Below, piece by piece: positions 11,998 through 21,940 of a stretch of DNA of 64,000 nt. The notes under the pieces were generated by a model. The model did no database searches. It was not told where the DNA came from and saw only the letters and a program-made list of their open reading frames with translations. The position numbers were made by a program, and so were the translations under genes. This stretch comes from Tubulanus polymorphus (taxonomy: Eukaryota; Nemertea; Palaeonemertea; Tubulaniformes; Tubulanidae), in NCBI RefSeq assembly GCF_964204645.1, contig NC_134026.1, positions 20,664,650-20,728,649 on the forward strand, given 5' to 3'. Every line of letters begins with the position of its first letter. The first letter of the stretch is position 1.

Positions 11998-14372
11998 TAT
12001 GATTTAGCTCTGTCGCATGCTTTTCTGATCGTCTGCACCGACAGGAAGAAGAGCTGAGCAAATACACAGGGTTTTATGCTCGACTGAGCATCGTTTGATG
12101 ACATTGTCTGCGATGAGTTTTTTAGATTAACATCTCTGCTTTCGCTTTCTTCGGCTCTTCTTTTCTCGCGCGTCTTACACTCTCTCCTGGGCTGTCAAGT
12201 CTGAATCCGGTATGATAATCCGACAAACATATCCCGACCACTCGCACAAATACTAAACCGAGATTGCTAGATTATTTGACGACCCTGGGTCGAAACTAAT
12301 CCGACAATTCAACTGGGTATTCTCCCTCGACAAGCGCATCACTGTAATTTACACGCGGCGGTTTACGTTCGAACTGATGCGTGCGTGTTATACATAAACA
12401 AATTCTAAGATAGGATAAATACGAACGAGTACGATAGCGGTACAAACGATGATTTTGATTGGGAGAAATATTTGGAAAAACTATGCACGATGCTTGCATC
12501 GTTGTAGTATCAGGTGAAGAGCGATTATAGATTGTCACCGTAGCATCACGCGTTTCTTACCCGACGGAAAGCGTCTGGTCGATGACGCAGTCTGGTTCGA
12601 AACCCACCGTCACGCTGACGCTGGCGCGAAACCTAGTTCCAATGCGCTAGTTTATCTTAATTAGAAAATAAGTGCTTAAGTTGCATTAATGAATCGGCTT
12701 TTGGGTACAATATAACACCAAAGATTGTTAATAACTACTACGATGGATGAATTGTAGTGGCCGAAGTGGTTACCAGCGGTGTGTCTGCGAAGAACAACTT
12801 ATTCCGAGTAGCAAACAAGTATCATCTGTCGGATCTCGGTGAAACAGGATCGATACATGCGCCCGTTCATTGCGTTGGAATTACTTTGAATTCTATAAAC
12901 AGTCTATTTGGATTGGTGATAACGTTAAGAATCTTTGAAACAGTTCCTCTCGGTACCGACTCATTCGGTCGCGACTGCGAATGACTGTAAACGTAAATAG
13001 TCTGTTTAATTAAACGAACATAAACTTTTCAAGACGATGTCAGTGTACCGCACGAAACGGCACAGCTGTATTCCGATAACCTCCTTGATGACTTGAATTA
13101 ACAGTTAATTCTACTGATAAGGACGAGCAGCACTCGAGTGACACTCGCTCGCCGATAAGGTACCGAAGAAATTTCCGGTAATTCTTCGATACGTTAAATC
13201 GCGCCGAAAGAATGAAGGATATTCGCGTGCCATTCCGCTACCGCCTAAGCCTATACACATTGGGACGTGTATATTCACCAAGAGATGAGGTTACAATATC
13301 GTACGTGGCAGATGCGAAGACAGGCGGCTGAAAAATCGAGAGCGTCGAATGAAAATGCGCTACGTGCCTTATATAAAACGGGCAAAAGGTTTCATAGCGA
13401 CATCGTATTGTTTACGAAAACAGACGAACTAATAAACGACGTTGAAATTTTGCATCTCTCGTTAAAGAATTATTCGGGCTATTGTACCGAAAATAATTCC
13501 GTTTCATCGGAAAACGGATACGCGCGATACGCGTTGCTGACGATCGGAATATTACTTCGCTGTTTATTAGCAGTATATCGCGTGATTTTTCGATACAATA
13601 CTTGATCGAGGTAGATGGTGAAGTGTATAGTTGTGCATGTTCGAGCAACGGGTAGTTTTTGCACCGCAATGTACTAACTGGTTGCCATCGGAATAAGTCT
13701 TCCGGAATAATTCGGTGATAAATACTTCGTTGAAATCAGACGAAGCACACCTGTAGTGCGCAAATTAATCAGAGCAGGTGTATTATCTCAAATTACAACC
13801 GTCTAAACGAGCTCATCGACGGCTCATTTTACTTTTGTTTAATTTTTTTAATCAAAACACGCGCTCGCCGCGCTTGGCTAATTCGATCCGCTGATCACGT
13901 GGCGGTAATTGCTTAGTAACGGATTATCGATCGACGACGCGTTAACCAATCACATCATCGCGCCGACTTGCAGGGCTTGCAGAGTGAATTAGCGGTGATT
14001 TGCCTCGGATTTAAACGTTCTTAATCTGGGGAATACGCGCTTGCTCCTTTTGAAATGCGGTTAGCTACAGTTGAACGCTGCGGCATTTCATCCAAATCTC
14101 GGTAAAGCGTCAATTATATATTTCGAAGAATTCCCCGCGAAAAGGAATTATCATAGAATAAACACAGATTTTTGTTGGACGGTGATCGGGAGCTCGATTG
14201 ATATAGCGCGAATGCATGGAACGACTACATCCTGCGTGGTTTTCGTAACGGATAGCACAAACATTGAGAAAAACTCGTTTTAGGTGCCAATTTTGTTCTA
14301 ATCTGCCGCGGTCGAAATGATAGATCATCTGTTTCTGTGGTAAAAGAAGTTCAATCGATTTTCATCTCGACA
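11998..14372. other. Intergenic or upstream region, no gene seen
   Basis: No recognised gene. An open frame at 13267-13605 (112 codons, first codon not ATG) has no recognisable domain and I do not call it. The stretch may hold the promoter and 5' leader of the TIR gene if its first exon is at 14373. A lone GGTTCGAAACC near 12595 resembles a pol III B box, but no matching A box or cloverleaf was found. Confidence 0.4.
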
Positions 14373-14433
14373 ATGTGGAGAAAAACGGACCGCGATTCCG
14401 ACGACAGGGAAAGTTTATTAAAACACATCGGAT
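14373..14433 (+). CDS. Candidate first coding exon of the TIR gene
   Basis: An ATG in an open frame is followed by 20 codons beginning MWRKTDRDSDDRESLLKHIG and a strong GTAAGT donor at 14434. The exon leaves one base over, exactly what the 20158 acceptor needs, because the TIR exon starts with two bases of a split codon. Joined, the protein would be 230 residues. The leader carries an acidic dileucine-type motif (DRESLL), which in other proteins directs membrane sorting. The link rests on phase and splice signals only, across an intron of 5.7 kb. Another upstream exon is possible. Confidence 0.4.
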
Positions 14434-16118
14434 GTAAGTCTTTACGGTTGTTTTTTTTAGATACGAATTAAGATCAGCGTTCAGTTTATGCAGGTGTTTC
14501 TTTGACTATGAACCTGTTAATATAATCTGCTCAAAAAGTCAAAACTAATTTCATGTGAAGATGGCACAATCTCTATCATAATCTAGGCCGGTTGTAGGAT
14601 TGCCTTCGTTTCGTTTCGTGTCGTATCATATCATTCTTGCAATCCAAAGGGGAAGTTTTTAAAAGCCATAACTAGGTTGTTGCCTCGGTGTTTTGCTTTT
14701 TTCGTCGTTCGTACGACGGCACCAAATCTGTAAGGTACACGCATGCAGACGAAAACGAATCTTAAGCTGTTAACTTTCAATAGCAATCGATACTAACGAA
14801 AGCCTTTCGTTAACGAGGTGCCTCTGTGAGTGTTTTTCTGTTCTGACTTTCTCTATACTCGTCTTCTTCTCTGCATTTGTCTATACTGCTGCGTGTTCGT
14901 GACATTTCTAGATCACTTGTACCGATTCAGTCGTCGAACCCCTCGACTCGTTCTCTGCCTTTCATCGCCGTCTGCGTTCAGTTGCTCGATCGATACGGTC
15001 TTAACTCAATCAAAGCACCCGGTAATTTATTTATACCTAAAACGTATCCCTTTCGTCGTGCGACCGTCGTAAAAAGATATCGGGGCGAAAATGTGTAAAT
15101 TGTTCGATGACAATCATTTTCTATCGGTTCATCATTTTGTTACATCAAGTCACATCAATTTGTATACAGCTTCCATTGCGCGACAGCCGACAACTTACTT
15201 TTTTACATTTTCCATTTGTTCAATATAGGAACAACAGGAAACCGAGTCAGTTCGATCGTGGGCTATAAATACGTCCAATCCCGTGGCACTTCTTTCACGT
15301 TTTACCATCGACTATTATCCGTGGAATTAATTTTTCAACCTTTAATTAATGAATCACCGATAAAATGCACGAATAGATAGAACTGTCATCGTGCAATCCA
15401 TTAATAGCTCTTTCGACTTCTTTCGACTTCCTTCTCGGCGACCCTGGCTTGACGGGTTAAGTGCATCGGAGCTTTCCTCCCGATCGGCGAGGTAGTAATC
15501 TGATCGAAACACGCAAAACACCACACGACGAGCGCGATTTCTTAATTATGAATCATATTTATGAAACATGAAACGCCTTTTACTCGCAAACCAGCGTTCA
15601 AATTGGAACGAAATCACGGGACCGAATATGAGTTGTAACCTTCCTATATGTCGTGACAAGATAAACATCTTTGTTGCCGATGTTTACACGTTTCTCTTCT
15701 CAATTAAGCGTGTCTAATTAAGTCAGCCCACCGTAAAAGCATCGCGTGTTTTCAGGTTTGAACACGGTGCGGCATCTTTTGACCTGTTTCGTTAGTAAAG
15801 TGTAAGGCATCAATTATAAAACACGATCGTACATTTACTAACAAGATGTGCTTGTTTGTCACGTCATTATTCCCCTTTTCTGGGCGAAAGTTGTTTCGAT
15901 AATTTTGGCTTATACCGCGCCTGTTCAAAGGATTTTGTTGTTTAATTAATATCATTGACTCCCGTTTTAAAGTAGAAACATTAAGTCTGGTGTTTTTATT
16001 TCGAAAACATCCTTGAATGCCTGTTTCATTGTTAACTTAAAATATATTTCAGTAAAGCAGTATTGACTTAGGCCCCATAACTCGGAGATTGACAAATCTG
16101 ACATAATGATATAGATAA

Positions 16119-16315
16119 GGCTAAAACAAATGGTACCTTGTTACTGCTGATCGGCGGGGTCATTTTGTAAATCGCTATTAAATTTGTGATCTGTTCATTT
16201 CTATAGCTGCCGGGTCTGTTATGGTTAATGATGATTTTTTTTTAGTAATCTACGGTGCAGATAGACTAACTAACCTTAGCAGAAATTAGAAACAAGGTAC
16301 CAATTTCTTTTAGCC
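16119..16315 (-). mobile_element. MITE family 2, copy 2 (PIF/Harbinger-like)
   Basis: A 197-bp element with ends GGCTAAAACAAATGGTACC and, in reverse complement, GGCTAAAAGAAATTGGTACC. It is flanked by TAA and CAA, consistent with a decayed three-base duplication. Its interior matches the reverse complement of 11790-11994, for example GGTCATTTTGTAAA and GCTGCCxGGTCxGTTATGGT. Non-coding. Confidence 0.75.
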
Positions 16316-17264
16316 CAAGCCACGTTATGCCTTTAGATTTGATTCAAATCAATGTAACTGATAATTATTGTTGTTGAACCAACATAAAACGTCACCCGTC
16401 TTCTAATAAGCTGTACTCGAATTGATTTGGATTTCTCTGATAGGTTTAGAAATTTGTAGGATGAGATGAAAGACTGACACTTCAACACAATGTTCAACCC
16501 ACACATTACCCCAGTCCTTGTCTCATACTGCCGATTCGTGAAGTGACCTCTTATTTTATTGAAGACGTGTTTATTTGATTGATGATGGTAGAAATCATTA
16601 TCAAATCACGAACTTTCTATCATGTATACTAGCTCAATTATTTATATGATGTAGTAAATAAGATATTCTCTGGACACCTTGGAAATTTTCTATGAGCTGA
16701 TGGTAAGGCTATAAGTCTCTCTCTCACTCAAGACAAATCTCAAGTGATAAGCTTTTTTCTCCACTTAATGCCGATAGACGATAGTACTGTATATAAAGAA
16801 GTCGCGATTTTGTTCGCCCGAGGCAGGTCATTATCAACGCCTCGACGTGCTGACAGAAGTAAACTATCCGGCGTATGCACACAAACTTTATCCGAATCAG
16901 AAATATAATTGCTTTCTGTCAGGTTATACCAACCAGCCGGAACAGGTGAAGTTGCGCGAGCTACACTGTCTGCCGCTCTCATTGTCGGTACACCGGAGGA
17001 TGGTCGGGGGCGCGGGCGTTTTGACGAACGAATTATCCGGTAATTTCAGCTCGTATATGAATGTCGTTTAATAATGCTATCTAAAATCTTTAGTCATATG
17101 TCGCCCGAGGTCGATTTTCCGCGAACCAATTTTTTGCTCAGTGCATATAGTTCTTTTCTCGTGGATGCCAGCGTTGTGGAATGTCAACTGAGCACTTTCC
17201 AAAGAGCGGCTGAAAAACGTTTGAAAGAAAGCGGGGTGTAGTCAATGGTTCATGGATTCCCTAA

Positions 17265-17440
17265 TCCTGGTAAAGGCCATCCGACTTTCTTGGTCGAATA
17301 TCCTTCTCCATCCTCCCTCGGCAGGGATTCGAACCTGATGATATCAGCTATACTCAGCCCCGGCACGAAACCCTGCCACACTAGACCGGGTGCGCGGGTA
17401 CATTCGCAGGTTTGCCACAAAGCCTGCGGCACGAATCAGA
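17265..17440 (-). mobile_element. Possible tRNA-derived SINE
   Basis: On the minus strand there is a good pol III B box, GGTTCGAATCCC (near 17325-17337), with a GGGGCTGAGTATAGCTGA stretch upstream that could be a degenerate A box. It does not fold into a full tRNA that I can see, and no second copy was found. Chance resemblance remains possible. Confidence 0.35.
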
Positions 17441-18439
17441 TTGCTTGTTGCATATATTGCTTATGCAAATTTCACAAACTCAGATTCAAATCTTTATTCA
17501 GCATAAACAAGTGCACTGTTTGCGACTGACATTCATACATATATACATGTTACAACAAAGTGTGAAATATAATAATCTTCATCTGGTGAACCAAGAACCG
17601 ATAGAAACAGAAACAAATATGATAGACTATGTATGGTTTGAAAATTTAACAAAAATACTATTCAGATGTTTGGGTATACAATATACATATACATATATAT
17701 ATACAATGGTAGTTTCACGGAGAAGGAAAATCCGACCTAAAATAAAACGGGATTTCTGATTGGCTAATAATGACATCATCTGAACTGCGCATGTAGCTGC
17801 AGGTAACTTTGAATCGATCCAAAATTGTCGAGAGGACCCACGAAGTCTTGCATTATGCAGTAAAGCCTACGTGTACGTATAAACGATGCACACCGAATTT
17901 GCCTCGTTACGCCAAGTGTAGCATCGAACACGCTTAATCTATTTTATGTTCCAATAATCGCGGCTGGTTACTACGAGCAGTCGCAATCGGCATCAATGAG
18001 AAAGAGAAAAAAAACAAGATTGAGCAATTCACACCGACAATCGACGGTCGTCATTATTGAAGACATTTTGTCATCGAAAGTGCCCTACTTGACGACAACC
18101 GCACGGGGTATCGTAAATTCTCGGGTTTAGCGGTGGACCACTTGGCGTGTTACGATGATCTACCACTACCCCGCATCCTGCCAGATGGTGTAGATGTCGG
18201 GCTATTATCGTCCCGAGGGAAAAACGTCGAATTAACAGCGATTTGATGGCGATTTTCCGCGCAACGATTATTAAGAAATCGACGATAAAGGCCGTGATTT
18301 GTAATCGCCGTCGTCTAATACCCCACTTAGAGAGTAGTCGAATAAAACGCTATAATCCGTGTAAACTGTGTAGATGAATTAAGAAATGCCACAATATACT
18401 ATCATATGATGATACACTTCATTAAAACGAAACCACAAC

Positions 18440-18720
18440 GCTTAGGCCGTTGTTCCATTCCACAAGTACTCTTTTATCAGATCGAAGAATCCGTTTGCCT
18501 TCAATCGTACTCTATATTGGTCACGTGACCTTTTGGATAGTCCGAAACCTCCTTTCTGTCGAGGTGGTGTGAATCGGATTTCGTGTGGAGCCAACCGGAG
18601 ATTTCGGATGGAGACTTCGGAGGTCATAAAATAGTACGCACCTGATGATGGCTGTAAGTCAACGACCGAAACGCTGTGGCTTCGTTTCAATAAATTGTAT
18701 CATAAAAATTCTATCGTGGT
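18440..18720 (+). mobile_element. Possible retroelement tail with hammerhead-like core
   Basis: CTGATGA (18642-18648) and GAAAC (18668-18672) are separated by a partly self-complementary 19-nt stretch. ACG (18671-18673) can pair with CGT (18683-18685). CAATAAA follows at once. This order resembles the hammerhead ribozyme core known from Penelope-like retroelement tails. Stem I pairing is not evident, so an active ribozyme is unlikely. No reverse transcriptase coding was seen nearby. Confidence 0.3.
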
Positions 18721-19582
18721 ACTTCTGAATTCACCCGCTTACAGTTTTCTTATTACATTTCGTAGCCACATGTCTAGAATTCCAATCAAACATCCACGAC
18801 TCTGACTCATTATACATGTATAATACATATGATGTTTGTTCGAAACGCATTGCGGTGATTACGGTAAACGGTAAGATAGGCCAAATGTCAGGAACAATGT
18901 CGACCTCCACTTCATAAAGCGATGTCCTCGACGTTAATGCACGTAGGGGAGCTTACAGCTTTTACCCGAGAGATAATCCTTACCTAGACACATTAAACAC
19001 TCGTCGCACAAAGAAAATAATAGCCGCCGTCTGTAGACCTGACATGTCAAGTAATACGTCGGCGCTGTCTCCATCATACTCACATCCACCTGAGAGACTA
19101 GATTTTCGAAATACCATTCTAAAAGATCGATTTAAAAGACTGGCAAACGTTTTTATCGATTGAACCATGGATTAAGAATTGAAAGTTGAACTCAAAAATG
19201 GATGATGGAGTTTTGCTATGAATAAATGACAATGACAATTTCCATTTTCCGTTTTGATGGTAATAACTTGTTCCGTAGCTTATATATGCATGTGCATCAG
19301 CCGAGATTTGGATTTAAATCTACTCGGGTTAAACCATGATTGTGTTATAAAGCACGTAGGCGTTTGTATTCGGTATTTTGTCAGTGACTGCAGATCTGAC
19401 ACAAGCAACGATGGTCGTTTTCTAACTCAAATTCTCTCGGTTGATTCGATGCGATAGTGCACACGTAGTACACAGATGCGTTCTGTTTACCGTGGGTACC
19501 TTGGAATAAACTAGTTTTCTCATTTTTTTCCGAGTTACAAAAGCAGAATTAATCTCAAAATCACCTTTAACTAAGAAAACGA

Positions 19583-19616
19583 GTTTATTCCGAGTTAGAA
19601 ACAACTCGGAATAAAC
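19583..19616. repeat. Perfect 14-bp hairpin
   Basis: GTTTATTCCGAGTT, a 6-nt loop, then AACTCGGAATAAAC. The motif GGAATAAAC or its complement also occurs nearby (near 19502 and 19675), so the surrounding 200 bp is a cluster of related inverted motifs. Confidence 0.7.
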
Positions 19617-20157
19617 CTCTAAAAATCCATTTCAACTAAAACAAAAGTTAATGCCTAGGTACGAACTCAGAAAAAACCTCGAATAAACTTCAATTTTTAA
19701 AAATAGATAGATGTTTGTCCCTAGGACGCTTTCGTATGTACCCATCTTCTTTATCAGGGAAACATCAGCAATAACGTATATGAATCGATGAATTCTGTAT
19801 GAACACTACTAACGCAGATATATACAACTGGTTCTACGTAACAATGTCGCAATACTCGTTAGGATACGGTGTATCTAACGCCCTATCCGTTAGAACGATG
19901 ATCAAGGTGACCTCATAGCCGAGGAACTGTGTCGAATTCAAAAAGTTGTCTCGACAAAATTTAGCTATCGCCCCTAGAAACAACATATCCAAAATGCAAT
20001 GGGCCCATGGTAATTTTTCGGAGTTCGAGTATGAGCCCGAGATCCGTTGTCGCCTATGGCTTGTCTTCTTCAAGTTCGCAGACATTCCTCGGACAATCGA
20101 CAATCTAACAACGCCATCGATATCATTCTTGAATATCATCATCTTTTGTCGTTTCAG

Positions 20158-20789
20158 ATACCGCGGTGTTAGTTGAGTGTGAAATTCACCAAAACAATGG
20201 CCTCGGAGGCAGTCAAGAAGAGATCTCGTTGGACGTCAGCAAATGTTCACGGGAGAGCCCTGAACATCATATTATTACTTCGAACGGTCGACCGTCGTCG
20301 ATGATAGAAGACGGCAATGGAATTATACTCGAGGACCTGCAGATAACTGCTCATAAACTCGACGAAAAATACCGATTCCACGCGTTCGTGTCGTACAACG
20401 CCAACGACAGGCCGTGGGTAGAAAACGTCGTCAAAAGACTAGAAGGCGAGCCGTACTGTTTTCAGCTGTGTTTCGACGAACGGGACTTCGATCGGAAAGT
20501 GTCCGAGATTCAGAACATCGTATGCTCGATCATGTTGAGCGAACGAATCGTGATCATATTATCGCCGAGCTACGTGGACAACTCGTGGCAACAATACGAA
20601 GACACTATTGCCCACATCACGTCGATATCTCAACACAAACAACGAGTGGTCCTCGTCGTTCTGGAAGAATGCGAAATTCCCGACGCGCTGAAGTCGTTGA
20701 ATTTCATCTACGCTCAGAACAAGAACCACTGGAATAGACTGCTGCTGTCGCTGAGACATGGTTTGTATCATATTCCGATGCGGGGTTAA
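20158..20789 (+). CDS. TIR-domain protein, C-terminal exon
   Basis: The exon follows a TTTCAG acceptor and starts with two bases of a split codon. It encodes 209 residues and ends at TGA. About 60 polar N-terminal residues precede a TIR domain of about 135 residues. Box 1 is FHAFVSYNAND, and the next helix is WVENVVKRLE. The box 2 region is LCFDERDFDRKVSEIQNI, followed by IVIILSPSYVDNSWQQYE and, at box 3, NHWNRLL. The overall order matches TIR domains of Toll-like receptors and MyD88, which pass signals by TIR-TIR contact. The proline-glycine of the BB loop is absent. No membrane segment or leucine-rich repeat is encoded here, so a cytosolic TIR-only protein or adaptor is the simplest reading. 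Missing upstream exons could still carry other domains. Confidence 0.85.
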
Positions 20790-21940
20790 GTTCCTAGGCA
20801 ATAATCATACGCTATACACACCGCACCCCCTCGGCTTACCTGACTTCGCCCCGTGTTTTTGTTCGTTTGAAATTTAACCGTCACCTTGCCCTTGTTAACG
20901 GTTTAATCTTGTCAGTTTAGAAGTCTGTGAAATCGTATCCCATACATGAAATATGAATAGAAAGAACATCGCTTAAACTTTAAGAGCATTATGCGCCGCC
21001 TCTAACACCACTTCATGCCATCTTTCTATCCACATCTTTTAAGTTCTTTATCGGATACATATATCGTGTATAGAGGCAGACATATTCAAAAACTCCTTAA
21101 CATCTGATTTTCCTCATAAACGCTCGCGGTGCTCCGACTAGTTTTGCCCAACATAAATGTACGCGTAAAGGCCAAATTCAAAACAGACGAAATCTCGACG
21201 AATCAATTGAGATCGATTCTAATTTAACAACCGATTTTTCTTTCATGAACTACTATGATTTTCTACTCGAAACTCGAAGCAATTGATTAATTTATCTCAA
21301 TTAATTCGAGGATAGAAACAGAGAGAATTGCGACACGTTGTGATTTCACTGGCGACGGTATATAAGACCGTAATGAGCTTACGGGGTATATTTCGAAAGC
21401 GTTATTCGTCGGATAAGATATTCGAATATCGGTACAATATAAACGAACGTTGTTTAGCGTTGATTGATCAGCGTTTGTAACAGTTGTAGCGCTGGAATTT
21501 ACGCAGCGTGAATTCTTTGAATCGAGTTTGTAAATAGGCAGGTGTCATGGTTACTAGAAGGTTTTCCGTCTTGAATGGGCCACATTTCTCATTCTTGAAT
21601 TCTGGAAAAAGATAGTAAAAATAGCCATTTATCGATGCCAACGGAGCAGCAAGCCAGAGCTATTTCCGACGTCAAAACAAGCGTGCAGGGGGAACCAGTT
21701 AACTCTAATGCTGAATCTTGTCCATCATGAAGCATTAGCAATTGCTTCCTCGAAGCGCCGCGAGTTGCGTTCAGTGCCTAAGCGCATAACCTTTTAGCAC
21801 TTTAAAGATGTATTGTAACTTCTCAATGCACAACGAAAGCTAAGCACTGCTTATAAAGTAAATATTTTGAGCAAGCTTTTACATAGTTTGTGTTGGTTTT
21901 GTTTTCAGATGGAGTCCACTCGAGCGAATCAACTAGTACA
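20790..21940. other. TIR 3' flank and upstream region of TMEM268-like gene
   Basis: No coding exon is recognised between the TIR stop and the next acceptor at 21908. It presumably holds the TIR 3' UTR and the promoter and leader of the next gene. The sequence just before the ATG at 21941 (from 21909) is open in the same frame, so an upstream coding exon cannot be excluded. Confidence 0.4.

Larger units (their letters stand above)
14434..20157. other. Presumed intron holding several repeats
   Basis: If the first exon is right, this is intron 1 of the TIR gene. It contains the MITE at 16119-16315, a SINE-like block at 17265-17440, a possible retroelement tail at 18440-18720 and a hairpin at 19583-19616. 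Open frames at 14830-15098 and 16740-17071 show no recognisable protein features. Confidence 0.4.

Noticed and set aside
12590-12620. tRNA gene suggested by GGTTCGAAACC
   Set aside because: No A box at a proper distance and no cloverleaf could be drawn.
13267-13605. 112-codon open frame upstream of the TIR gene
   Set aside because: No ATG at the start, no domain, overlapping minus-strand frames of similar length.
18442-18690. Minus-strand open frame of 82 codons
   Set aside because: It lies antisense to the possible retroelement tail and shows no known domain; likely a by-product of the repeat.
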